In this document: positions 1-8,056 of the stretch, piece by piece | Layout of the letters: the number at the start of each line of letters is the position of its first letter | Numbering within the stretch: position 1 is the stretch's first letter | Source of the DNA: Streptococcus orisasini | GTDB lineage: Bacteria; Bacillota; Bacilli; Lactobacillales; Streptococcaceae | Direction: 5' to 3' | Length of the DNA stretch: 64,000 nt | Assembly: GCF_001431045.1 (NCBI RefSeq) | Contig: NZ_BCLE01000003.1 | Coordinates: 1 to 64,000 of the forward strand | Made by a program: the position numbers and the translations under genes | Notes under the pieces: model-generated | Databases searched by the model: none | Told to the model about the DNA's origin: nothing | The model's input: the letters and a program-made list of their open reading frames with translations, nothing else

Positions 1-62
1 TGCTACCTAAGGAAAGTATCATAACACAATAATTCTTTTGATAAAAATTGACTTTTTCTTCA
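1..62 (+). repeat. Left copy of a 62-bp inverted repeat flanking the LytTR/ABC cassette
   Basis: This stretch matches the reverse complement of 2846-2908 with one substitution and one single-base gap (about 61 of 63 aligned positions). The copy may continue upstream of the window. It lies just beyond the predicted terminator of the DUF3021 operon, so the two copies enclose a complete transcription unit. It could be a transposon-like end, a recombination site or a duplicated regulatory region; the sequence alone does not decide. Confidence 0.85.
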
Positions 63-78
63 ACTCCTGAATTCAGCA

Positions 79-120
79 AAAAGAAAGTGCACAGCAATCA
101 TGGCTGCCTGTCCTACTCTC
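79..120 (-). terminator. Probable intrinsic terminator of the LytTR/DUF3021 operon
   Basis: On the minus strand an imperfect hairpin (arms starting GAGAGTAGGACAGGCAGC and ending GCTGTGCACTTTC) is followed by five T residues. It overlaps the last codons and stop codon of the DUF3021 gene. A hairpin with a similar GAGAGTGG/CAGCAATGATTG sequence serves as the terminator at 23468-23516. Confidence 0.55.
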
Positions 121-508
121 TTTTATGGCGTTTGGATAAAGCTTGATTAATTTTTTGCGTCTTTAAATAAACATCTAAACGGACGCTTCCCCAAATAATA
201 ATATAAATAAGGAGAAAATCAATCCAAAAGCTAGGCAGTAGTAGAATGTTCCCCCAGTCATTAGAAATCATCATAGCAGCTACCAAACCTAAGGTCAGCA
301 AAAAATGAATCATCAATAGCTTTAAAAAGGAGAAGCGGTCACTTTTAAAAATCAGACTAACAAGACCAATACAGGCACTCATAATAAGAACACTGATGAT
401 ATTCCACTTAGTAACTGGAGATTTTTGAATATTAAAGAGCAGCACAAATAAATAAGCCAAACTACCAGTACGAAGCCCCGATAGCATAGCGCTAAATACC
501 TTTTTCAT
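113..508 (-). CDS. DUF3021 family membrane protein, partner of the LytTR regulator
   Basis: A 131-residue protein with four predicted membrane segments (roughly residues 8-26, 35-54, 60-81 and 92-110) and a short basic C-terminus. It fits the DUF3021 family, whose members are almost always encoded directly beside a LytTR-domain regulator. In S. mutans the analogous HdrRM and BrsRM pairs consist of a LytTR activator held in check by a membrane protein, and by analogy this protein may sequester or sense for the regulator at 522-980. It is the last gene of a four-gene minus-strand operon, 13 bp after the regulator. The stimulus is unknown. Confidence 0.8.
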   Translation of the reverse strand: MKKVFSAMLSGLRTGSLAYLFVLLFNIQKSPVTKWNIISVLIMSACIGLVSLIFKSDRFSFLKLLMIHFLLTLGLVAAMMISNDWGNILLLPSFWIDFLLIYIIIWGSVRLDVYLKTQKINQALSKRHKRE

Positions 509-521
509 TTCAGTCTCCTTT

Positions 522-980
522 CTAAAGTCCCAGCTGAGTCATCAAAAGTTTGACATACTTACGACTGACACTGGATTTGATATTATTGCTTAGCTTGGCC
601 ATCATATTGCCTGAAAAGCTGTCTGACAGCGATTCCAGATGGTCAAGGTTAATCAGGGCATGCTTGGAAATTTGAATAAAATTAGATTTATTTAGCCGGT
701 TCGAAAAATGAACCAATGTTTCTGTTGTTGTATAGACACCCTTTAAGGTATAAATTTTCAAAGTAGTTTGGTTGACATCGGCCAATATGATATCACTGAG
801 CTTGAGCATGATGATTTTATCCATACTCTTGATAGGAATAGCACTGCTTGCAGTCAGCTGATAATTATCAATGTAATCAAGCAGGCGCTGAATATCGTCT
901 GTTTTTTCTGCTGCCTTTATTAAAACAAGGGGGCTGTCAGCCGGTATGTGCGCATCCGGTTCAAATTGACTTTTTATCAC
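522..980 (-). CDS. LytTR-domain DNA-binding response regulator lacking a receiver domain
   Basis: 152 residues. The C-terminal part (about 55-150) has the LytTR DNA-binding pattern: a strand-rich segment with I-I-L-A-D, then T-T-T-E-T-L, and the F-I-Q-I-S-K-H-A-L-I-N-L-D-H-L core. The N-terminal 50 residues do not resemble a receiver domain, so activity is probably set by the membrane protein downstream and not by phosphorylation. The start is a GTG at 980 with GAGG about nine bases upstream. It lies 13 bp after the ABC permease gene. Such regulators commonly act on their own operon; the 62-bp repeats flanking this cassette are candidate binding regions, which is inference only. Confidence 0.85.
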   Translation of the reverse strand: MIKSQFEPDAHIPADSPLVLIKAAEKTDDIQRLLDYIDNYQLTASSAIPIKSMDKIIMLKLSDIILADVNQTTLKIYTLKGVYTTTETLVHFSNRLNKSNFIQISKHALINLDHLESLSDSFSGNMMAKLSNNIKSSVSRKYVKLLMTQLGL

Positions 981-993
981 CTATTTTTCCTCT

Positions 994-1851
994 CTAAACA
1001 AGGGCGCGGCGCTGTCTCAAGGCGTTTTGCAGACTAAAGAGAAGGACACCCGCCACTAAGATACCTACCACTATATAGTAAGTATCAGTATTTGTCAATA
1101 AATCCTGCCAATCCAAACGAATGCCCATCATTTTCTCAAAATGCTCCCTAGCATTTTCCTGACTGAAATTATCTTTAAGAGCATCTGACATTAACGTTTG
1201 TCTAAATAAAGAAGCAATATAAGCACCCGGTGTCAGCTTCATGATGGTTTGAGCAGCATCTGGCAGAGCACCAATGGGAACATAAGTACCAACAAGAAAA
1301 CCAGAAGCCGCCCCAAAAATAGTTGCCAATTTTCCAAGATTGTCAACCGATTGAATACGATTTGCAATCAGGGCATTAATGAGGGTTGAGATAAGAGCAT
1401 TTAAGATCATGATAAGGATAAGCTGTGGAAGAATGGTCCAAGAAAATGTTACCTTATCCATAAAGTAGAAATAACTTGCCATAATCAACAGCATGATAAG
1501 CTGCATGATAAAACCAATAAGAGCAGCGCTGATAATATAACTAAAGGATAAAGGCCAGTAACCCAAGTCCGTAATTAATAAGTCTTGGCGAACATGACTT
1601 TCTTTGTCTTTTGTCAGCTGCGAAAGGCTGGCTAAGGTGGTAGTAATTCCTGTGATGGCCAAAGTCCCTCCAATAAGCCAAGTATCCAAAAGCTGATTGC
1701 CATTTTCAACCTGAGACCAAGACGATTCAAGATTATCTTTTAGAAAAATTAGATAAAGAATAAAGGAAATCAAAGCACCCAGCAATGAGAAAATCACACC
1801 GCTGCGATTGCGGAAATAAAGCAGGCAATTGCGTTTAACTAAAGTCAACAT
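994..1851 (-). CDS. ABC-2 type transporter permease subunit
   Basis: 285 residues with about six hydrophobic segments (first near residues 20-38, last near 255-275) and a large loop around 35-60 and 215-250, the layout of ABC-2 permeases used for drug, bacteriocin or lipid export. The stop codon of the ATPase gene immediately precedes its start, so the two are translated together and should form the membrane and ATP-binding parts of one exporter. Substrate is unknown. Together with the LytTR/DUF3021 pair downstream it may form a self-contained sensing and export or immunity module, as seen for bacteriocin immunity transporters; that last point is inference. Confidence 0.85.
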   Translation of the reverse strand: MLTLVKRNCLLYFRNRSGVIFSLLGALISFILYLIFLKDNLESSWSQVENGNQLLDTWLIGGTLAITGITTTLASLSQLTKDKESHVRQDLLITDLGYWPLSFSYIISAALIGFIMQLIMLLIMASYFYFMDKVTFSWTILPQLILIMILNALISTLINALIANRIQSVDNLGKLATIFGAASGFLVGTYVPIGALPDAAQTIMKLTPGAYIASLFRQTLMSDALKDNFSQENAREHFEKMMGIRLDWQDLLTNTDTYYIVVGILVAGVLLFSLQNALRQRRALV

Positions 1852-2718
1852 TTAACGTACCTCCCGTCCAGTTAAAGCTATAAAGGCATCATCCATTGTG
1901 CCCGAACGAAATTCAAAATGGTCAATCAGCTCTTGACAATGATTAATAATGTCTAAGGCCAAATGAGCTGTTGCAGGCCTTAAAATAACTTCTCCTTCCC
2001 TGACCTTTTCGATCAAGGAATGATCCCTTAGATGATTAAGTAAATCATCTGTATTTTTTGTTTGCAGTTTGAGAATATTTTGGGCATATTTTTTCTTGAT
2101 GCCATCAGCAGTTCCCTCAGCAATCACTCGACCATGATCAACGATATAAACTTGATCAGCACTGTCTGCTTCATCCAGATAGTGGGTTGTCAGAACAACT
2201 GTCATTTTTTGCTCCTGCTGCAGCTGATTCAGCAAATTCCAGATGGCCTGTCTGGTTTGAATGTCAAGACCTGTTGTCGGCTCATCCAAAAAGAGAATAT
2301 CAGGACTGTTCAGTAGGGCACGGGCAATGTCAACACGCCGTTTTTGCCCTCCTGAAAGACTCCCATAAGTCTGCTGCATAAAATTAGTCAGACCTAATTT
2401 TTCTGCAAGTTCTTCTATCTTTTGAGGAGAGACATTTTTATACTGGCGAGCCCGAATGGATAAATTTTCCTTAACTGTCAGCATATCATCTAAGACGCTG
2501 TTTTGAAAAACTACGCCAATTTTTGCTTCCTGAGCGTAAACAACTCTGCCGGCATCAGGCCTGGATAGACCGATGAGCATTTGAATAGTAGAAGATTTTC
2601 CAGCGCCGTTGGGTCCTAAAACAGCCGTAAAACTTCCCTTTTCAATAGTAATATTCAAATTATTGACAGCAACATGCTGGCCGTAGGTCTTAACCAGACC
2701 TTGCGTTTTGAGAATCAT
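1852..2718 (-). CDS. ABC transporter ATP-binding protein (DrrA/CcmA-like)
   Basis: 288 residues with a Walker A motif GPNGAGKSS near residue 36, signature LSGGQKRR near 121, Walker B DILFLDEPTTGLD near 145 and the switch histidine in TTHYLDEAD. The C-terminal 70 residues form the extra regulatory region typical of DrrA/BcrA-type ATPases that pair with ABC-2 permeases. It is the first gene of the minus-strand cassette, read from a start at 2718 with GGAAG upstream. I found no convincing sigma-A promoter between it and the right inverted repeat, in keeping with dependence on an activator. Confidence 0.88.
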   Translation of the reverse strand: MILKTQGLVKTYGQHVAVNNLNITIEKGSFTAVLGPNGAGKSSTIQMLIGLSRPDAGRVVYAQEAKIGVVFQNSVLDDMLTVKENLSIRARQYKNVSPQKIEELAEKLGLTNFMQQTYGSLSGGQKRRVDIARALLNSPDILFLDEPTTGLDIQTRQAIWNLLNQLQQEQKMTVVLTTHYLDEADSADQVYIVDHGRVIAEGTADGIKKKYAQNILKLQTKNTDDLLNHLRDHSLIEKVREGEVILRPATAHLALDIINHCQELIDHFEFRSGTMDDAFIALTGREVR

Positions 2719-2845
2719 AATGTTAACTTCCTTTCTTATACTATCTGCCTGTAGTCTAACAAAAGATAAGTCAAAAATCTCAGCTTTTTGGACAAGAGGT
2801 GAAAATGCAGGGATAAGACGTTAAATAAGAGAAATGAAATGATAC

Positions 2846-2908
2846 TGAAGAAAAAGTCAATTTTTATCAAAAAGAACTATTGTGTTATGATACTTTCCTT
2901 AGGTAGCA
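2846..2908 (-). repeat. Right copy of the 62-bp inverted repeat
   Basis: Reverse complement of positions 1-62, 63 bp long, differing by one substitution and one extra T in a T run. It sits about 128 bp upstream of the ABC ATPase start. The pair delimits 2.9 kb carrying exactly four co-oriented genes. Confidence 0.85.
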
Positions 2909-2968
2909 ACTTCCTTTGGAATTTTATACCTAAGTTCAAGATACAAAGGGCGTCTGCGGATAAAGGCA

Positions 2969-2997
2969 TTGGCTTTTTTCAGGCTTTCCCTTATAAT
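2969..2997 (+). promoter_or_regulatory. Predicted sigma-A promoter for the ygjV-like gene
   Basis: TTGGCT and TATAAT separated by 17 bp, predicting transcription from about 3004 and a leader of about 58 nt before the ATG at 3062. Confidence 0.55.
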
Positions 2998-3061
2998 AAA
3001 GAGTGCTGATGCATTAGGATTCCCCCCTTTGCTCATATCAAATACAAAATGGTGATTATCA

Positions 3062-3568
3062 ATGAAACTTCCCATAGCAATGATATTTTCCGGTTTGGGT
3101 GCTTTTTGCCTGGCCTACTCTTCTTTTGCTAAAAACAAACAACAGATGCTGATTTGGCAAGTCAGCGACTATATTTTTACCATTACAGCCAATCTCCTTC
3201 TAGGCGGTTATACAGGCGCCCTGACGATCAGTGTTTCCATTATCAGAAACCTGCTCATCATTAAGCAAAAAAATAGCAAATGGATTACCATCTGCCTAGT
3301 CTTAATTCAAATCACTCTGGGAAGTTGGGTCAATAATTTAGGCTTGATTGGCTATTTGCCCATCATCTCCTCTGTGTCTTATACCTTGACAACCTTTTTA
3401 ACTTCTAAAATGCAGATTTTACGCTGGCTGATCATCGAAAATATGCTGCTATGGCTGGTCTACGACATCACTATCAAAGCCTATCCAGCAGTATGTATGG
3501 ACATTTTCATCAGTCTGTCAACCTTGCTTGCAGTCTATAAACACCGAAAAGATTCTCAAAACTTATAA
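3062..3568 (+). CDS. YgjV-like inner-membrane protein
   Basis: 168 residues, very hydrophobic, with five or six predicted membrane helices. The pattern (short N-terminal helix with S-G-L-G-A, then W-Q-V-S-D-Y, then S-I-I-R-N) fits the YgjV/Imp-YgjV family of small membrane proteins of unknown biochemical role. The ribosome binding site before the ATG is weak (GGTG eight bases upstream), so the start is less certain than the frame. It stands alone, with its own promoter and a strong terminator right behind the stop codon. Confidence 0.65.
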   Translation: MKLPIAMIFSGLGAFCLAYSSFAKNKQQMLIWQVSDYIFTITANLLLGGYTGALTISVSIIRNLLIIKQKNSKWITICLVLIQITLGSWVNNLGLIGYLPIISSVSYTLTTFLTSKMQILRWLIIENMLLWLVYDITIKAYPAVCMDIFISLSTLLAVYKHRKDSQNL

Positions 3569-3624
3569 AAAAAGAGTAGGAGTGAAACGGTCTCTCTCCA
3601 GATCTTTCACTCCTACTCTTTTTT
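3567..3624. terminator. Bidirectional terminator between ygjV-like and HAD genes
   Basis: A long perfect stem (arm AAAGAGTAGGAGTGAAA, partner TTTCACTCCTACTCTTT) with A and T tracts on both sides, placed between two convergent genes. Its loop contains TGAAACGGTCTCTCTCCAG, which is shared with the palindrome-rich spacer at 8200-8218. Confidence 0.85.
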
Positions 3625-3676
3625 AGTACAAATTGTTCAGCAGTAATGTGCAAATGAAATTCAGACTGTTTTTTTG

Positions 3677-4507
3677 TTAATCTTTCGCTGCTTGCAAGAC
3701 ATATTTTGTAATGGCTTCTGCTACACCAGCTTCATCATTTGAGCTCGTTAGGGCATCTGCAATTTCTTTAACATCCTCAGCAGCATTTCCCATAGCAACA
3801 CTGAAACCTGCCGCCTTCATCATTTCAAGATCGTTAGCTGCATCACCCACAGCCACAACATCCTTTAGCTCTATCTTTAATTTTTGGGCCAATTCTTTTA
3901 AACCGCTCGCCTTAGTAATGCCCTTGGGCATGGCTTCAAAAAGATAGGACTGACTTCTGACCATACTGAATTTTTCAGACAATTCTGCTTCAAAATCCGC
4001 TTGAAAAGCATTGATCTGTTCAGGTTCTCCCATATACATAGCCTGAAAAACCGGCTCTGCCGTTGCTTTGACCTCTGCCAGAGAAACTGGCTTGGGCTCT
4101 ATGAAAACTAAGCTGGCATCATAGGCAACCAAGTCCGGTACATCCTCAGCAAGTACCAAATAATCCTCATTAGCAATCAAGGTCAGATAAACCTCAGGAT
4201 AATCATCCAGCAGGCTGTAAAGATACTGCACATCCTGAAAGTTTAGTTCATGGTAGCTTAATAACTGCCATTCCTCACGAATCGTGTGAAGAGAGCAGCC
4301 ATTATTTAAAATGGCATATTCTTCCTCGGCCTTGAGCCCCAATTGTTCAAAATAAGGCTCCACACCACTTTGAATGCGGCCAGTGCAAATAACAATCTTA
4401 TGCCCAGCTTGGGCTGCTTCTTGAATGACATCAATGTTTTCTTGAGGAAGTTTCTTCTGACTGTCTAAAAGCGTTCCATCCATGTCAATAGCAATTAATT
4501 TAAGCAA
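3677..4507 (-). CDS. Cof-type HAD-IIB sugar phosphatase (YidA-like)
   Basis: 276 residues. HAD motif I is I-D-M-D-G-T-L-L-D-S near residues 7-16 (nucleophile Asp), motif II is CTGR near 41, motif III includes the Lys of KGITKASGL, and motif IV is GDAANDLEMM. The large alpha/beta cap places it in subfamily IIB (Cof/YidA), cytosolic enzymes that dephosphorylate sugar phosphates and similar small metabolites. The exact substrate cannot be read from the sequence. It forms a single-gene unit transcribed toward ygjV. Confidence 0.88.
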   Translation of the reverse strand: MLKLIAIDMDGTLLDSQKKLPQENIDVIQEAAQAGHKIVICTGRIQSGVEPYFEQLGLKAEEEYAILNNGCSLHTIREEWQLLSYHELNFQDVQYLYSLLDDYPEVYLTLIANEDYLVLAEDVPDLVAYDASLVFIEPKPVSLAEVKATAEPVFQAMYMGEPEQINAFQADFEAELSEKFSMVRSQSYLFEAMPKGITKASGLKELAQKLKIELKDVVAVGDAANDLEMMKAAGFSVAMGNAAEDVKEIADALTSSNDEAGVAEAITKYVLQAAKD

Positions 4508-4617
4508 AATAGTTACGACCTTTTCTAAATCAATCTACCCTTTAGTTTACCATATTTAAGTAAATAGTACAGCCCCATAATACAGCTATTTATTCATTAT
4601 TTTCAAGCATAAAATTA

Positions 4618-4662
4618 AGCGAGAAAATTTTCTGCAGCAACAGCCTACTTTCTCGCTTTCTT
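4618..4662 (-). terminator. Hairpin downstream of copZ
   Basis: Arms AGCGAGAAA (4618-4626) and TTTCTCGCT (4649-4657) with T-rich flanks on either strand. It lies 30 bp beyond the copZ stop codon and probably ends the copper operon transcript. Confidence 0.6.
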
Positions 4663-4689
4663 TTTTTGTTAAATCATTCCTTAAAACCG

Positions 4690-4893
4690 CTAAACTTCGG
4701 CTCCTAATTCATACTTTGTTCCTTTAAGAGCACGTTTTAAAGACCATTTGCTGGGGTTGCCTGTTATGGTAACTTCTTTTTTATCAAGGTCAACTGTGAC
4801 ACTGTCTACCTTTTTAAGCTCTGAAAAACGTTTGGTGACATTGTCAGCACAGCCTTGGCATTTTAAACCATTGATATGATATGTTTTTTCCAT
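4690..4893 (-). CDS. copZ: Copper chaperone CopZ
   Basis: 67 residues with the ferredoxin-like heavy-metal-associated fold. The metal site is the C-x-x-C pair in L-K-C-Q-G-C-A near residues 10-16. CopZ carries Cu(I) in the cytosol to the CopA pump and to the CopY repressor. It is the last gene of copY-copA-copZ, 13 bp after copA, with GGAG before the ATG. Length and order match the S. mutans and Enterococcus hirae operons. Confidence 0.92.
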   Translation of the reverse strand: MEKTYHINGLKCQGCADNVTKRFSELKKVDSVTVDLDKKEVTITGNPSKWSLKRALKGTKYELGAEV

Positions 4894-4906
4894 GATAATT
4901 CTCCTT

Positions 4907-7135
4907 TTACAATTTTACGATTTTAAGACGCAGGGCATTTAAAACAACAGAAACTGAACTAAAACTCATAGCCAGACCCGCAATCATAGGATCAAGCAGC
5001 GGTCCGCCAAAGAGGTAAAGCACACCCATCGCTATCGGAATGGATAAAATATTGTAAATAAAAGCCCAGAATAAATTTTCTTTGATATTGATAATGGTCG
5101 CTCGGCTGATTTTGAGCGCCTTGACAATATCAAGCATAGCTGGTTTCATCAGGACAATATCTGCGGATTCCATGGCAATGTCTGTTCCAGAACCCATTGA
5201 AATCCCAATATCCGCTGTCGCAAGTGCCGGAGCGTCATTGATACCATCTCCAACCATGGCAACCTTCTTGCCTTTGGCCTGCAAATCAAGAATGGCCTGC
5301 GTTTTTTCCTGCGGTAGAACCTGACTGATTACGGAAGTAATACCGACCTCTTTGGCAATCGCCTTAGCGGTCTCTTCATTGTCACCAGTCAGCATGACCA
5401 CGTCAATTCCCATATCCTGCAAAGTTTTGACAGTCTGCTTACTGTCAGGCTTGACCTTATCCGCAATGGCAATCAAACCCAAAAGCTGACCATCACCTGC
5501 AACAAAAATCGGCGTTTGTCCCTTGGCAGTTGCTCCTTTGAAATCACTTTGGGCCTGTTCAAGAGAAATATGATTCTGCAGCATAAGCTTATCATTGCCC
5601 ACCAGAAACTCTATGCCAGCTACGCGGCCCTTGAGTCCAAAGCCTGTTAACGAAGTGAAATCCTCAGCGTCAAGCAAGGTATTGCCTTCCTTTCGGGCAT
5701 AGTCCACAACCGCTTGGCTTAAAGGATGCTCAGACAGGGCTTCCAAGGAAGCTGCCAGCTGCAGCACAGACTGATCAGGATTATAAGAAAAATAGCTGAT
5801 AACTTCCGGCTTGCCCCGAGTGATGGTACCTGTCTTATCAAAAACGATTGTATCAACTTGATGGGCTAATTCCAGTACATCCCCGCGCTTATAAAGAATC
5901 CCATTTTCAGCAGCCCGGCCTGTGCCCACCATAATAGCGGTCGGCGTTGCTAAGCCCAAGGCGCAAGGACAGGCAATAACAAGAACAGCTACGCTGACTG
6001 TCATTGAAAAAGTGAAATCCTCTCCCATCACAAAATACCAGAAGAGGCCTGTCAGCAGGGCGATTACGATAATAACTGGGACAAAAACTGCCGAGATCTT
6101 ATCCGCAATCTTAGCAATAGGCGCTTTTGTCTGCTGGGCATCTTCAACCAGTTTAATAATCTGAGACAGTAAGGTTTCACTGCCAACCTTTTGGGCTTCA
6201 AACACCAAGCTCCCCTGACCGTTGATGGAGCCAGCATAAACTGGACTATCCGCTGTTTTTTCGATAGGAAGCGATTCTCCCGTCAACATGGACTCATCAA
6301 TAGCAGAATGGCCAGAAAGCACGCGGCCGTCAACCGGAATCTTCTCTCCCGGTTTAACCAGGATATGATCGCCAATCTCGACATCTTCAATCGGAATGCG
6401 GACTTCCTCGCCATCGCGAAGAACGATTGCTTCTTTTGCCGATAAATGCATTAGCTTTTTGATAGCATCTGATGTCCGTCCCTTAGATAGCGTTTCAAAA
6501 TACTTACCTAAGGTAATCAAGGTCAAAATAACAGCTACCGATTCATAGTAGAGATGGTGGACATGATGAACATGCCCCAGATAAACATGATAGGTTCCGT
6601 AAAGGCTGTAAAGGAAAGCCGCTGCTGTCGCTAAAGCAACAAGCGAATCCATGTTGGGATGCCCTTTAAAGAGTGAGCGAAAGCCATTGTCATAATAACG
6701 GCGACCAAAGTACATGACAGGCAGGGTCAGAGCCAGCTGTACCAGTGCATAAATCATAGGGTGGCGGGACATGTCCAAGATACTAGGCACCCACATGCCC
6801 AGCATAGAGCCCATGGACAGATAAAGCAGAGGCACAGCGAAAAGTGCCGACCAGAGGAATTTGTGCCACATGGTGTGTGTCACTTCACCTTGGCGCTCTT
6901 CCTGAGACTTGGCTGTAGCTGGGTCAAAGACGCTGGCCCCATAACCCGCATCAGCGACAGCTTTTTCAATCTCTGCTTCAGAAATCTTGGCAGGATCATA
7001 ATCAACCGTCATCTTCTCCGTAGTCAGATTAACTACGGCAGCGTCCACGTTATCCAGCTTTTTGACTGCATTCTCAACGGTCAGTGCACAGGAAGCACAG
7101 GTCATGCCTTCAATAACAAATGTTTCTTCCTTCAT
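4907..7135 (-). CDS. copA: Copper-exporting P1B-type ATPase CopA
   Basis: 742 residues from the ATG at 7135, chosen because GGGGTAAG lies just upstream and the ATG overlaps the copY stop codon as ATGA; an upstream in-frame start would add 11 residues. One N-terminal metal-binding domain with G-M-T-C-A-S-C-A (about residues 9-16), actuator motif TGES, the transmembrane metal motif CPC in V-I-A-C-P-C-A, phosphorylation motif DKTGT, the HP of S-E-H-P-L-S, and hinge G-D-G-I-N-D-A-P. These define a Cu(I)-exporting ATPase in the plasma membrane. It protects the cell from copper and works with CopY and CopZ. Confidence 0.95.
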   Translation of the reverse strand: MKEETFVIEGMTCASCALTVENAVKKLDNVDAAVVNLTTEKMTVDYDPAKISEAEIEKAVADAGYGASVFDPATAKSQEERQGEVTHTMWHKFLWSALFAVPLLYLSMGSMLGMWVPSILDMSRHPMIYALVQLALTLPVMYFGRRYYDNGFRSLFKGHPNMDSLVALATAAAFLYSLYGTYHVYLGHVHHVHHLYYESVAVILTLITLGKYFETLSKGRTSDAIKKLMHLSAKEAIVLRDGEEVRIPIEDVEIGDHILVKPGEKIPVDGRVLSGHSAIDESMLTGESLPIEKTADSPVYAGSINGQGSLVFEAQKVGSETLLSQIIKLVEDAQQTKAPIAKIADKISAVFVPVIIVIALLTGLFWYFVMGEDFTFSMTVSVAVLVIACPCALGLATPTAIMVGTGRAAENGILYKRGDVLELAHQVDTIVFDKTGTITRGKPEVISYFSYNPDQSVLQLAASLEALSEHPLSQAVVDYARKEGNTLLDAEDFTSLTGFGLKGRVAGIEFLVGNDKLMLQNHISLEQAQSDFKGATAKGQTPIFVAGDGQLLGLIAIADKVKPDSKQTVKTLQDMGIDVVMLTGDNEETAKAIAKEVGITSVISQVLPQEKTQAILDLQAKGKKVAMVGDGINDAPALATADIGISMGSGTDIAMESADIVLMKPAMLDIVKALKISRATIINIKENLFWAFIYNILSIPIAMGVLYLFGGPLLDPMIAGLAMSFSSVSVVLNALRLKIVKL

Positions 7136-7563
7136 TTTCTTACCCCCACATGTTCTTGACAGCGGCACTGCCCTGGGATACAGTTGCAGGGCACCTGATC
7201 GACCGTTTCTTTGGCCAACAGCAGAGCTTGCAGCTGACTGACATCTTCTGCTGTCATTGGCGTTTCAGCCAGCAGATGCTCCAAGATTGCCGCATGCTTG
7301 CGCTGGCAAAATTTGGCAAAGAGATCATCAGCCTGCTTGTTGATGCTTTCTTCTTCACTGAAGGAAGCCGAATACAGAAACTGCCGTCCATTTTTCTTTG
7401 TTTTCAAATATCCCTTGTCCACTAGACGTTTGAGGAGGGTCTTGACAGTTGACGCTGTCCATTCCGTCTTTTGGCTCAGGACATCTATAATCTCTGCACT
7501 GGTCGTCTGACCTTTGGTCCAAACCACCCGCATGATTTCCCATTCCGCATTTGAAATCGTCAT
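7132..7563 (-). CDS. copY: Copper-responsive repressor CopY
   Basis: 143 residues. The N-terminal 70 residues form a BlaI/MecI-type winged helix ([13 protein letters not shown] recognition region). The C-terminus carries [10 protein letters not shown] near residue 126, the C-x-C-x4-C-x-C site that binds Zn when repressing and Cu(I), delivered by CopZ, when releasing DNA. It is the first gene of the operon and overlaps copA by four bases, so it should autoregulate all three genes through the cop boxes at 7582-7623. Confidence 0.95.
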   Translation of the reverse strand: MTISNAEWEIMRVVWTKGQTTSAEIIDVLSQKTEWTASTVKTLLKRLVDKGYLKTKKNGRQFLYSASFSEEESINKQADDLFAKFCQRKHAAILEHLLAETPMTAEDVSQLQALLLAKETVDQVPCNCIPGQCRCQEHVGVRK

Positions 7564-7581
7564 GACTGCACTCCTTTCGTT

Positions 7582-7625
7582 TACGTTTGTAGATAGATTA
7601 TAGCACTGTCGTCTACAGATGTCAA
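7582..7625 (-). promoter_or_regulatory. copYAZ promoter with two cop boxes
   Basis: On the minus strand TTGACA (7620-7625) and TATAAT (7597-7602) are separated by exactly 17 bp, a consensus sigma-A promoter. Two near-matches to the CopY operator TACAnnTGTA lie on it: TACAGATGTC at 7614-7623, covering the -35 and spacer, and TACGTTTGTA at 7582-7591, downstream of the -10. Each has one mismatch. The arrangement fits repression by direct blocking of polymerase. Confidence 0.85.
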
Positions 7626-7639
7626 CAATAAAAGCTCAA

Positions 7640-7685
7640 AAAAAGAACAGACAACCCTAGTGTCTAGGCAATTACGGTTATCTGT
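7640..7685 (-). terminator. Terminator of rbfA
   Basis: Minus-strand hairpin with arms GGACAGATAACC and GGGTTGTCTGT followed by TTCTTTTTTT, located between the rbfA stop codon and the cop promoter. Confidence 0.7.
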
Positions 7686-7705
7686 CCCAACAGTATTTCA
7701 TTTTT

Positions 7706-8056
7706 TTATTTTTTGCTTTCCAAATCTCGCAGCATTTGGTCAATTTTATTGCCGTATTCGATGGACTCATCTCTGATGAAGCGAAGATCTGGAATCTTGT
7801 ACATGGTCAGGTTTTTCCCTAATTCACGCTTGATAGTTCCCGTGGCCTTTTCAAGTCCCAGCTGTGCTTTTTGTCTGTCTGAAGCCAGATCGCTCATAAA
7901 AGTATAAAAAACTTTAGCCAAAGACAAATCGCCCAGCATTTGAACATCTGTTATGGTGACTCCTTGAACGCGCGGATCACGAACCTTTTTTTGTAGAATC
8001 TCGTTAACTTCACGCTTGATTTCCATGCCCACACGGTCAATGCGATGATTAGACAT
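7706..8056 (-). CDS. rbfA: 30S ribosome-binding factor RbfA
   Basis: 116 residues with the RbfA KH-like fold. Typical features are M-S-N-H-R-I-D-R-V at the start, the K-V-R-D-P-R-V segment near 25-31 and A-K-V-F-Y-T-F near 47. RbfA binds immature 30S subunits and helps the maturation of the 16S rRNA 5' end, important at low temperature. It usually follows infB directly; here a 529-bp spacer separates the two genes. Confidence 0.93.
   Translation of the reverse strand: MSNHRIDRVGMEIKREVNEILQKKVRDPRVQGVTITDVQMLGDLSLAKVFYTFMSDLASDRQKAQLGLEKATGTIKRELGKNLTMYKIPDLRFIRDESIEYGNKIDQMLRDLESKK

Larger units (their letters stand above)
2719..3061. other. Intergenic region between the LytTR cassette and ygjV-like gene
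   Basis: This 343-bp divergent spacer holds the right copy of the 62-bp inverted repeat (2846-2908) and a promoter for the rightward gene (TTGGCT at 2969-2974, 17-bp spacer, TATAAT at 2992-2997). A short ACCTAAG string recurs near 2930, outside the repeat. I see no open reading frame with a ribosome binding site. Confidence 0.6.

Noticed and set aside
2735..2762. Promoter TTGTTA-16-TATAAG for the ABC ATPase gene
   Set aside because: The predicted start of transcription would fall inside the ribosome binding site, so the message could not be translated well.
6761..7159. 132-codon frame opposite copA
   Set aside because: Antisense to a strongly conserved ATPase; no binding site or recognisable product.
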